Shown here piece by piece: positions 45,301 to 52,556 of a stretch of DNA of 64,000 nt. Every line of letters begins with the position of its first letter. Position 1 is the first letter of the stretch. The translations under genes were made by a program, and so were the position numbers. Location of the stretch: contig CAVXLC010000001.1 of assembly GCA_963762545.1 (NCBI GenBank), forward strand, positions 496,001-560,000. The letters are read 5' to 3'. A model generated the notes under the pieces. It did no database searches. It saw only the letters and a list, made by a program, of their open reading frames with translations, and had not been told where the DNA came from. This DNA is from JABFSM01 sp963762545. Its GTDB lineage: Bacteria; Gemmatimonadota; Gemmatimonadetes; Gemmatimonadales; GWC2-71-9.

Positions 45301-45874
45301 CGCCCTCGGCGTCGCCGGCGGCGGTCAGGACCTGGGCCAGATCGAGCCGGGCCGGAACGTTGCCCGGAGCCCGCTGGGCCAGGTGTTCGAGCGCGCTCCG
45401 CGCGTCGGTCGCCCGCCGGATGGAGTCCGGATCGGTACGCGCCAGGTCCGCGAGCGCATAGTAGATCTTGGGGTCCGGCGAGGGACCCTGGGCGAGCCGT
45501 TCCAGCTCCTCCCTGGCCTGGTCGCGGCGTCCGCTCATCTCCTGGGCGGCCGCGAGAACCAGGCGCGCGTCGAGATTGGCGGTGTCTCGCTTGATGGCCT
45601 CCCGGAGCTGGCTCTCGGCGTCCCGGGCGCGGCCCATCCTGAGATACACGATGCCGAGCGTGGTGCGCGCGGCGGGTTCATCGGGTGCCAACGCGATCAG
45701 CCGCTTGAATGCCGCCGCCGCCTCGGGGAGCTTGTTGGCTTCGAGGTAGGCGTACCCCTGGGATTGTGCCTCGACGATCTTCCCGAAATCGGCGGTGTCG
45801 CCGCCACCGCATCCGGCCAGGGCCAGCGACCACAGGAGCGAGCCCCGGATACCGGGCCAGTCGTGCCGCGCCAT
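42338..45874 (-). CDS. Giant TPR/FG-GAP (ASPIC-like) lipoprotein
   Basis: This 1178-residue lipoprotein has lipobox ALAGC with C22. TPR repeats (about 35-270: YAYLEANKLPEAAAAFKRL, LGIVYLRMGRARDAESQLRE) are followed by a string of FG-GAP/VCBS repeats with DxDxDG calcium loops (VGDYDGDGWEDVF, GDVDNDGYLDLFVV, ADLDHDGDLDLLL, to about 660). An ASPIC/UnbV-like part follows (FGIGATIEARVG, IAWPNGVPQTLYF, about 690-740), then a long beta-rich C-terminal half without known motif. Probably a surface calcium-binding protein. It diverges from the UnbV-like gene 104 bases away. Confidence 0.85.
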   Translation of the reverse strand: MARHDWPGIRGSLLWSLALAGCGGGDTADFGKIVEAQSQGYAYLEANKLPEAAAAFKRLIALAPDEPAARTTLGIVYLRMGRARDAESQLREAIKRDTANLDARLVLAAAQEMSGRRDQAREELERLAQGPSPDPKIYYALADLARTDPDSIRRATDARSALEHLAQRAPGNVPARLDLAQVLTAAGDAEGALRELEALQQLPPALPDEATPAFDEAVRALRAANPAAAASALTRLHRYLEVTLPFQTDLAKLLGPQITLPGVPAVQLPQTEAMRQRLGRDSSAPSVTFTDATGHYLPAGGSGAGVTALAVGDYDGDGWEDVFTSAGDTGRARLIGWHGAGWTDRAPDAGLDVSGAMAASFGDVDNDGYLDLFVVDAHGTGHLYRNDGKGRFKDIAASAGVDRPGRTSRVVFADLDHDGDLDLLLATDGGLRFLRNNADGTFRDVTVDAGLTGPAPATDAAVGDLDDDGVMDVIANTAGNGPALFHNSHERRFENRTGPAGWTGAPGGGAVAVADYNNDGYLDVFVGGSESGTNMLFLNGHDGRFAPDHRSSAALGTLRTLATQAALFFDYDNDGFLDLVVVGEPHGGGPGVRLFRNDGTGRFVARTDRLPPGLPGGRAVVAADMDHDHDLDLLIAGPGGLRWLRNDGGNGNLSIQVSLTALTTGSGKNNVFGIGATIEARVGDVYQMRVVTDRVTTIGLGRHLKADVIRIAWPNGVPQTLYFPGSDQDVVENQVLKSSCGFLYAWNGTGFHFVTDVMWRSALGMPVGIGGNGDAAYAPAAASREYLKIPRDALAEDHGLYRLQLTEELWETSYTDEIRLVAADHPDSVDVVTDERFIPPGPPVRLKLFRTRRVRSPVSAVDDRGTDLLPALLRADDRFASDLSRERYQGVVKPHELILDLGDDLGGGQTLLMLRGWIFPTDASINIAMSQGHAATVAWPTLDVKDRSGAWRTVIPDLSIPSGKNKVVIADLTGKFPGADHHVRIRTNLEIYWDQVSLATTAPLSPVVVTALAPSAADLHYRGFSRTYRKGGRYGPHWFDYQTVSREPPWRPIRGLFTRFGDVNPLLQTADDEYIVMAPGDETSMAFDAGGLPPLPAGWTRDFFLYSVGWIKDADLNTAHGGTVTPLPFHGMTRYPYQGREHYPDDAAHRRYLEVYNTRPMGQDGSFRPASGTPRGGH

Positions 45875-45964
45875 CTCAGATCGCCCGGGTCATGGCCGAG
45901 AAGCTAGAGGCCTGCGGCATGGCACACAAGCCGGCCGGCCGAGACGATTGCCCCGGGGCGACGC

Positions 45965-45970
45965 TATATT
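45965..45970 (+). promoter_or_regulatory. -10 box of a leaderless transcript (UnbV-like gene)
   Basis: TATATT at 45965-45970 lies seven bases before GTG at 45978, which is followed at once by a second GTG at 45981. There is no ribosome site. The upstream sequence as a long reading frame is not protein-like. Confidence 0.5.
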
Positions 45971-45977
45971 CGCTCGG

Positions 45978-47738
45978 GTGGTGAGCCATCCCCTTCTTCG
46001 GCGCGGCGCCATCGCCGTCCTCCTCGTCGGCGCCCTGGGTCTGGCGGTGCGTCTCGATCGCGGCCCCATCGGAACGCCGGCGGACGTGGACCATCCGGGT
46101 TTCGTGCTCCGCGACGAGACCGCCGCGGCCGGAATTCACTTCCTTCACCGGCGCCCCACCTTCGATCCCCGGATCGCCAATATCGAGCCCCACGTCGCGG
46201 CCGTCGGCGCTTCGGTGTCCATCGCGGATGTCGACGGCGACGCGTGGCCCGACCTGTATTTCTGCAACAGCCGGTTCGCCGCACCCAACGCGCTCTACCA
46301 CAACCGGGGCGACGGCACCTTCGAGGAGATAGCCGCCGCCGCGGGCGTGGCGGACCTGAACCGGCCCGGGGACGGCGTCTCGATGGGCAGCATCTGGGGA
46401 GATATCGACAACGACGGCCGCGAGGACCTGCTGGTGTATCGCTACGGGTACCTCGCCCTCTTCAAGAATATCGACGGCCATCATCTCCAGGACATCACCG
46501 AGGCGGCCGGATTGCATCGCTGGGTCAACAGCAACGGCGCCGTCTGGATCGACTACGACCGGGACGGCCTGCTCGACCTCTACGTCACCGCATACTTCCG
46601 CTCCGACGTGGACCTGTGGAAGCTCGCGACCACCCGGATCATGCATGACAGCTTCGAGTTCGCCGACAACGGCGGCAAGAACCTGTTGTTCCACAATCTG
46701 GGCGGCGGCCGGTTCGAGGACGTCACCGATCGCATGGGCGTCGGGAGCACCCGGTGGACCCTCGCCGCCGCCGCCGGCGATTTCGACGGCGACGGGTGGC
46801 CCGATCTCTATCTCGCCAACGACTACGGACCCGAGGAGCTGTATCGGAACGACCACGGCACCCGATTCGTCCTGGCCCAGGCCGGTCTCGAAAGCGAATC
46901 GAAGAGCGGCATGTCGGTGACCGTGGGCGACATCTACAATCGGGGCCGGCTGGACGTGTTCGTCACCAACATCAGCGAGCCCGGCTACCTGTTTCAGAAC
47001 AACAACCTCCGCCTCAACCTGATGTCCGACGCGGGCCGGTTCCGCAATGTGGCCGACCCCGTCATCGCCGACGCCGGGTGGGCCTGGGGCGCGCAGATGG
47101 GAGATCTCAACAACGACGGCACCAACGAGATCTTTGTCGCCAACGGGTTCATCTCGGCCGACCGGAACAGCAACTACTGGTACGCGATGTCGAAGATCGC
47201 CGGGGCCAGCGGCCGGGTATTCGAAGACGCGACGTCGTGGCCCGCCTTCGGAACCGCGAGCCTGTCCGGATACGAGCGGTCCCGGGTCTTCCTGAGCCGG
47301 GGCCGGGCCGGATGGGTGGATGTCGCGAGCCGGGTCGGCGTGACCGACGAGTATGACGGCCGCGCCGTGGCGCTCGCGGATCTGTCGAATCACGGCGCGC
47401 TGGACGTGATCGTCGCCAATCAGAATCAGCCCGCGCTGCTCTACCGTAATCGCCCCGACAGCGCCAACCACTGGATCGGGTTCATCCTGGTGGGCACCCG
47501 CAGCAACCGGAGCGCCATCGGCGCCGAGGTGCAGGTGGAGTCGGGCGGAATGAAACAACTGCGGGTCGTTGACGGCGGGATGGGATTCGCCAGTCAGAAT
47601 GACCGGCGGCCGCACTTCGGGCTCGGCCGGAGCGATCGGGTGGACCGGGTCCTGATCCGCTGGCCCTCGGGCCGCGAGCAGGTGGTGCTCAATCCGCTGG
47701 TGGATCGCTTCCTCACCATCGTGGAGCCCGCGCACTGA
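45978..47738 (+). CDS. UnbV/ASPIC-type FG-GAP protein (CRTAC1-like)
   Basis: This 586-residue protein has an N-terminal membrane anchor (LLRRGAIAVLLVGALGLAV) and FG-GAP repeats with DVDGDAWPDLYF, DIDNDGREDLLV, DYDRDGLLDLYV, DFDGDGWPDLYLAND and DLNNDGTNEIFVANG. The terminal ASPIC/UnbV domain reads SAIGAEVQVESGGMKQLRVVDGG and FGLGRSDRVDRVLIRWPSG. In enediyne clusters UnbV sits beside UnbU, as here with the next gene. Start is set at GTG 45978 by a -10 box 7 bases away; the true start could be GTG 45981. Confidence 0.85.
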   Translation: MVSHPLLRRGAIAVLLVGALGLAVRLDRGPIGTPADVDHPGFVLRDETAAAGIHFLHRRPTFDPRIANIEPHVAAVGASVSIADVDGDAWPDLYFCNSRFAAPNALYHNRGDGTFEEIAAAAGVADLNRPGDGVSMGSIWGDIDNDGREDLLVYRYGYLALFKNIDGHHLQDITEAAGLHRWVNSNGAVWIDYDRDGLLDLYVTAYFRSDVDLWKLATTRIMHDSFEFADNGGKNLLFHNLGGGRFEDVTDRMGVGSTRWTLAAAAGDFDGDGWPDLYLANDYGPEELYRNDHGTRFVLAQAGLESESKSGMSVTVGDIYNRGRLDVFVTNISEPGYLFQNNNLRLNLMSDAGRFRNVADPVIADAGWAWGAQMGDLNNDGTNEIFVANGFISADRNSNYWYAMSKIAGASGRVFEDATSWPAFGTASLSGYERSRVFLSRGRAGWVDVASRVGVTDEYDGRAVALADLSNHGALDVIVANQNQPALLYRNRPDSANHWIGFILVGTRSNRSAIGAEVQVESGGMKQLRVVDGGMGFASQNDRRPHFGLGRSDRVDRVLIRWPSGREQVVLNPLVDRFLTIVEPAH

Positions 47739-47743
47739 CCTCC

Positions 47744-48622
47744 ATGACACCCCCGACCGGAGCCCGAGCCTGGCGGCTCGACCCGCGGTATCTGATCGCG
47801 GGTCTCGTCACGCTGGTGCTGGTCGCGGCCCAGGTCCGCTACAGCGTGGTGGGCGGATATCCGCGCCTCGCGGTGGCGCTGGGCACGTGTGTCGCGGCCG
47901 AAGTGCTGCTGTCGTGGTTCCTGCGCGGCAGGATCGCGAACCTGCTGAGCGCCTATATCAGCGGGATCAGTCTGACCCTCCTCATCAAGCCGCAGGGAGG
48001 CGCGCTCTGGCCCCTGGTGCTCGGCGGGTTCCTCGCGATCGCATCGAAGTACGTCCTGCAGTACCGGCAGAATCATCTCTGGAACCCGACCAACTTCGCG
48101 ATCTGCGCTCTGCTCCTGGCCGCGCCGAACCGGATCTCCGTCCTGAGCCACCAGTGGGGCAACGACCTCCGGACCAACGCGATCATCTGGGCCTTCGGCC
48201 TCGTGATCGCCCTGCGGGTCCGGGTGATTCACATCACCCTCGCCTACGTGGCCGCCTTTCTGCTGCTGGCCTGGGCGCGGACCACCATCCTGGGGCAGCC
48301 GCTGGTGCCGGACATCGCTCCGATCACCGGCCCGATGTATCAGTTGTTCGTGTTCTTCATGATCACCGACCCGCGCACCGTGGTGAGCCGGCGCGGGCCG
48401 CAGGTGGCCGTGGCGGTCCTCATCGCCCTGATGGAGACGCTGATCCGGTTTGCCTCCGACCGGCAATGGCCCCTGCCGACCGCGTTCAACGCCGCTCCCC
48501 CCTTGCTGGCGCTTGCGGTTGTGGGTCCGATCGCGAAATGGCTCGACCTCCGCCGAGCCGGTCAGGCCACGGTCGCGAGCGGCGCCATCCCCCGCAGCGC
48601 AGGGAGCCCCGCGACGACCTGA
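47744..48622 (+). CDS. UnbU-like RnfD/NqrB-family membrane protein
   Basis: This 292-residue protein has about eight membrane helices and the family motif HLWNPTNFA. It resembles the electron transport subunit RnfD/NqrB and the enediyne-cluster protein UnbU. The [ST]GAT flavinylation motif used by RnfD and NqrB is absent (the equivalent stretch reads ITGPMYQLFVFFMITDPRT), so covalent FMN is unlikely. Start lies five bases after the UnbV stop. Its last 61 bases overlap the convergent flavoprotein gene. Confidence 0.75.
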   Translation: MTPPTGARAWRLDPRYLIAGLVTLVLVAAQVRYSVVGGYPRLAVALGTCVAAEVLLSWFLRGRIANLLSAYISGISLTLLIKPQGGALWPLVLGGFLAIASKYVLQYRQNHLWNPTNFAICALLLAAPNRISVLSHQWGNDLRTNAIIWAFGLVIALRVRVIHITLAYVAAFLLLAWARTTILGQPLVPDIAPITGPMYQLFVFFMITDPRTVVSRRGPQVAVAVLIALMETLIRFASDRQWPLPTAFNAAPPLLALAVVGPIAKWLDLRRAGQATVASGAIPRSAGSPATT

Positions 48623-50176
48623 TCGCGGCGCATCCCGAGCAGGGGGTGGCGCTCGATCAGCAGGTCGAGGTCGACCGGATACAGTTGATGCCGCGACGGA
48701 TCGGAGAGTCCCGCGATGTTGCGGGGCGCAATGGCCGCTGCAACCCACTCCCCATAGCGGCGTCGCTGGTCGGCCGTGCCGGGGTCGCCGGTTCCGCCGG
48801 TGAGCCGCCGCAGCCGGCGCCGGCTCGCTCGCGGCAGCGGCCCCGCCACCGGGTCGCCGACGCCGAGAAAACCGCTCCACGCCCATACCTCTTCGCCACC
48901 CAGGCGCTGGCGCACCTCCGCGAACGACACCGTGGCGAAATAGATCATCGCATGCGCCGCGAACAGATCGAAGTGTGCCATCGCCTCATAGGCGCCGGAC
49001 ACCAGGCGATCAATTTGGTCCGCCTCCGCGTGCAGCAGCTCGGAGTATCGGGTCAGGTCCGCCGCGGCCGGACGGCGCGAGCCGGGCGCGGCCGCCTCGA
49101 AGCTCAGAGCGAGACGCTCGATCGCCCGGAGCGCCCACGCGATCCCGGTCGAGAACAGCGGGTCCACGAACGCGTAGGCGTGCGGGAGCATGACCCAGCG
49201 CTCGCCCGATGATCGGGTGAGGCGATGCTGAATGCGGTCACGGAACCTCAGAGGAAAGAGCGGCCTGGCGTCGGCGAATGCCGCCGCAATGGTGGGGTAG
49301 CGGTCGAGCAACGCGCGCCAGAGCGCCTCGGGGTTCCGTCCGATACCGGCCGGCAGCGTGGCCATGCCGCGGGGCGAGAGCACGAACCCCGCGCTCGTGA
49401 CCCCGTGATCGAAGCGAAGGCTGTACATCCAGCCCTCGTCGAGGAGATGGTGCATGGCCGACCAGTCGTCGGGAAAAGGCCCCTGCGGCAGTTCGGGTAC
49501 GACCTCCGCCATCGGACGAACGTCATGGAAGTGGCTGAACACCAGCGCCGCGCGCGTCGCGGTCCGCGAAAGCCCCGACGGAATAGCCAGCCGCCGCGCC
49601 AGGAATCCGCCCGGACCGGACCCGTCGACCACGAAATCGGCGTGAAGCTCGAAGGCCGCGCCGCCTGGCCCCCGCCCGCCGAGGAGGACTCCGGACGATA
49701 CCCTCCGCCGCGTCGGTCAGCTCGACCCGATCGCGATAGTCCACGCCCGCGGCGACGGCCTCCCGGACAAAATGATGATCCACGTCGGCCCGGAGCCAAT
49801 GACTGTCGGAGACGGCATCGTCCGGACTGGCGGCCACCAGCAGCCGTTCCGAGTCGAGCCCCCGGTTGGCGAACGGCGTATCCGGATGGTGACGGTAGAA
49901 AGTGAATCCGCGCTTGAGGCCGCGGCGAAGCTCGGGCAGGTGCTCCAGCCAGCGGCCGTGGGCGGCCAGGTGGCCGCAATCGGGTAGCTGGTACCGCAGT
50001 CCCAGCCGCTCCAGGCACAGATTGGCGATCGGCGTCGAGGACTCGCCGATGGCGAACCGGGGGTGACTGCCCCGCTCGAGGAGCACCACGGCATAGCCCA
50101 GGCGGGCCAGAATCCGCGCCAGCAGCGCGCCGGCAAATCCCGATCCGATGATCGCGATTTCGCATCGCTCCGCCAT
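48562..50176 (-). pseudogene. Halogenase-like FAD-dependent oxidoreductase, frameshifted
   Basis: Two frames together form one protein of about 538 residues. The first starts with ATG at 50176 and has the Rossmann motif IIGSGFAGALLARILAR and ERGSHPRFAIGESSTP, like tryptophan halogenases. It runs to about 49690. The second continues as VLLGGRGPGGAAFELHADFV, then VDGSGPGGFLARRLA, to the stop at 48562. The break lies near 49688-49691; the total length is one base over a multiple of three. The GWxWxIP halogenase motif is not seen (GWMYSLRF is found), so it is perhaps a non-halogenating relative. Assembly error cannot be excluded. Confidence 0.75.
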
Positions 50177-51120
50177 CAGGTGGGGCACTCCGGGCAGGTG
50201 ATCCGCGGCTCGGCCCGTCCGGTCAGGTTGAGCCGCCTGAGCCGATCGATCCGGGCCGCGCGGCACCCGGGACAGGCCGGGAGGCGCTCGGCGTCCCAGA
50301 GGTCGGCCGTGACCACGGCGGGGGATATTGCCAGGCACCGGTCGAGCGCGTCGTCGAGCTGCGCGAGCGTGGGCGGAGTGAACTCGCCGAGGGCCCGGAG
50401 CCGTTCCAGCTCGCCGTTGCCGCCACGCACCGGAATCAGCGCCACCACCGCCGCGCCCCGCTCCGCCGCGTACGCTGCGCTGCGCACCGTCCATTCGACG
50501 GTCTCCTCGGCGGGTACCCGGGGTGCGCCGAGGAGCACGAACACCCGGAGAGCGATGCCGTGGTCGGCGAGGAACCGGCTGGCCCGGTCGAACCGCGCCA
50601 GATCGAGCTGCTTGTTGAGGTGACCCAGCGCGGTCGGGTGAATGGTCTCGAGTCCGATTGCCACCTCCAGACGGCCGGTGATCCTGCCGGCGAAATCCAG
50701 AGTTCGGGGTCCGACCGTGCTCGCGTGCGATTCCACCGTGATCCCCCGAAAGCGGGCGCCCAGCTCGGCGATCCGGGGCCAATCCTCGGGAGGCACCGCG
50801 CGCGGGTCGAAAAAATTGCTGGCATTGTAGAGCTTGAGCCGGTCGGGCGGCGGGTCCGTCACTGCCGTGAGCGCTCGCTCCATCTGCCCGGGCAACGCGC
50901 CGGCCGGGGTCGGTCCGTCGGTGGTCCAGCGCCAGAGATCACAGAACGAGCAGGTGTAGGGACACTCGCTGCCCGCGAGGAACACCGTGAAGACCCGTTC
51001 GATGCGGCCATCAGGACGCCGCTCTTCCTCGAGAAGGGTGCCGTGTGGAGTCCATGGGTCCACGGCCGGCTTGGGCGGACGCAGCGCGCGAATCCGCCGG
51101 TCCGCCGCGGAACGGCGCAT
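50176..51120 (-). CDS. Radical SAM protein with C-terminal cysteine pairs
   Basis: This 314-residue radical SAM enzyme has C53, C57 and C60 in CPYTCSFC holding the [4Fe-4S] cluster. Two CxxC pairs at the C-terminus (CPGC and CPEC) may bind a second cluster or zinc. TVESHASTVGPRTLDF and LEVAIGLETIHPTALGHLNKQL are conserved core strands of Elp3-like or oxygen-independent-coproporphyrinogen-like members. Its stop shares one base with the flavoprotein ATG, and its start is two bases after the asparagine-synthase-like gene. The substrate is unknown. Confidence 0.85.
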   Translation of the reverse strand: MRRSAADRRIRALRPPKPAVDPWTPHGTLLEEERRPDGRIERVFTVFLAGSECPYTCSFCDLWRWTTDGPTPAGALPGQMERALTAVTDPPPDRLKLYNASNFFDPRAVPPEDWPRIAELGARFRGITVESHASTVGPRTLDFAGRITGRLEVAIGLETIHPTALGHLNKQLDLARFDRASRFLADHGIALRVFVLLGAPRVPAEETVEWTVRSAAYAAERGAAVVALIPVRGGNGELERLRALGEFTPPTLAQLDDALDRCLAISPAVVTADLWDAERLPACPGCRAARIDRLRRLNLTGRAEPRITCPECPT

Positions 51121-51122
51121 CG

Positions 51123-52448
51123 TCAGGACGCGAACAGGGTCTGGAAGTGGCGCCGGTAGCGAGCCTCCGCCTGGGGAGGCCGCCGGGGAATGGCCGCCTC
51201 TGCCATCGCGCCCTCCTGGAATCTGCGCTTGGGGAATACCGGCATGGTCACTCCGGTGACCGAGCGGATGCCCCGGGCCACGATCTCCCCCTTCAGGGCG
51301 TAGAGCCGTTCGGTCGAGCCCTCGGTCAGTGCGGCAAAGGGAATCGCCTCGGCCACCGCGACGACCGCGGGGCGGGTGAACGGGCTGAACGTCGTGTACC
51401 CGTGCGCCGCGGCGCAGGCATAGCCTCGCACGCAGCCACGGCTGTATCCGCCGCTGTAGGTCTCTGAGTGCTTGATCGACTCGACCCCCCAGCCCTCCTG
51501 GTACAGCATCCGGTTGTTGACCACGCTGCGAATCGTCAGCTCGCTGTTCTCTTCGATCGGATAGTCCTTGAGGTTCTCGTCACCGCCATCGCCGTCCACC
51601 AGCAGGCGCCAGTCCGGGTAGCGCTCGCGCAGCGCGGCGAGCAGCGCCAGGTTGGCGGCGGCGCATTCGACGTCGAGCGGCTTGTAGTCCTCGATGACGG
51701 CCACGGCGCGCAGCGGGTCGAGGCGGCTTGCCGGCACTTCGACGGTCTCCCCGAGCATCTCCAGGCCGGTCGCCGCCAGGAACTCCCGCGCCTGGCGCGC
51801 ATCCACGCCGGCACCATCGATCGAGAGCGTGAACGCCTTCAGCCGAGCGGCGGATTGGCCCAGGTCGAGCAGCACCCGGTTCAGGCATACCAGGACCGCG
51901 CCACTGTCGACGCCGCCGGAAAACGGCACTCCGATCGCCGCCGCCGGGTCCTGCGCCGCCAGCCAGCGCCGCAGTTCGGCGTAGAGGGCCTCGATATAGC
52001 ACCGGCCGATCGTGTCCAGGTTGCCGGGCAGCGTCCCGCGGGGCGGATCGAAGAACCGGCGGTGAACGGGATTGGGATCCGGGCACCCAACCAGATGGAG
52101 CGTGGTCACGTGATGCGCCGGCACCATCCGGGTATAGCTCGGGTGGAACTGATCGGCCCATCCGTGACGAGCCAGCTCGGCCTGGATCGCGTCGATGCGC
52201 TCGCTCACGATCAGCACCGGCCCTTCGGCCGCCTTCGCGAGAAAATACCGCAGCGGGCGGTCGAGACTTCTCGCCAGCATGACCCGCTCCGCTTGACTCG
52301 CCACCAGGGCGAAGGAGCCGTCGATCTCGAGGACCGCGCCGGGATCGGCCGAGAGCAGCCGCTGCCGGGCGTCGGACTCGCTCAGCGACCAGAGCCGCTG
52401 CGACCCGGCGGGAATCAGATTGATGATTCGGGCGATGGGATAGGCCAT
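51123..52448 (-). CDS. Asparagine-synthase-like enzyme lacking the glutaminase cysteine
   Basis: This 441-residue protein has an N-terminal degenerate class II glutaminase-like domain: it begins MAYPIARI where AsnB enzymes have MC with catalytic Cys2. The C-terminal synthetase domain has the PP-loop VPFSGGVDSG (SGGVDS, 177-182) and DGDGGDEN. It would adenylate a carboxylate and form an amide, as in lasso cyclase or beta-lactam synthetase. A dual role with the radical SAM and flavoprotein genes is likely. It is the first gene of that operon. ATG at 52448 lies about 50 bases from a divergent promoter. Confidence 0.85.
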   Translation of the reverse strand: MAYPIARIINLIPAGSQRLWSLSESDARQRLLSADPGAVLEIDGSFALVASQAERVMLARSLDRPLRYFLAKAAEGPVLIVSERIDAIQAELARHGWADQFHPSYTRMVPAHHVTTLHLVGCPDPNPVHRRFFDPPRGTLPGNLDTIGRCYIEALYAELRRWLAAQDPAAAIGVPFSGGVDSGAVLVCLNRVLLDLGQSAARLKAFTLSIDGAGVDARQAREFLAATGLEMLGETVEVPASRLDPLRAVAVIEDYKPLDVECAAANLALLAALRERYPDWRLLVDGDGGDENLKDYPIEENSELTIRSVVNNRMLYQEGWGVESIKHSETYSGGYSRGCVRGYACAAAHGYTTFSPFTRPAVVAVAEAIPFAALTEGSTERLYALKGEIVARGIRSVTGVTMPVFPKRRFQEGAMAEAAIPRRPPQAEARYRRHFQTLFAS

Positions 52449-52498
52449 TGATGAGATCCAGAGAGCCGGGACGGGATTGATCGATTCAGATCGGCCGC

Positions 52499-52512
52499 AA
52501 TATACCTATATT
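52499..52512. promoter_or_regulatory. Symmetrical divergent promoter pair
   Basis: AATATA-CC-TATATT (52499-52512) is an inverted repeat that reads TATATT on both strands, giving -10 boxes for the leftward biosynthetic-type operon and the rightward MFS gene. The leftward box leaves a leader of about 50 bases; the rightward one lies 11 bases before a TTG and 44 before the ATG at 52557. No clear -35 is seen for either. Confidence 0.5.
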
Positions 52513-52556
52513 CTCGGGACCGGTTGGAACACCTCGCGCCAATTCCCAGAGACCCG

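Noticed and set aside
45876..47750. Long antisense frame opposite the UnbV-like gene
   Set aside because: Product is compositionally biased and has no recognisable domain; opposite strand is a good FG-GAP protein.
45978..48622. A full enediyne biosynthetic cluster
   Set aside because: UnbU/UnbV-like proteins are widespread and no enediyne polyketide synthase (PksE) gene is present.
49685..49695. Programmed frameshift at 49690
   Set aside because: No slippery heptamer or downstream stem-loop is visible, and other frameshifts nearby suggest decay or assembly error.
49523..50782. Reading the flavoprotein gene as one longer frame starting at 50782
   Set aside because: The first part lies inside the radical SAM gene and lacks protein-like composition; the Rossmann start is at 50176.
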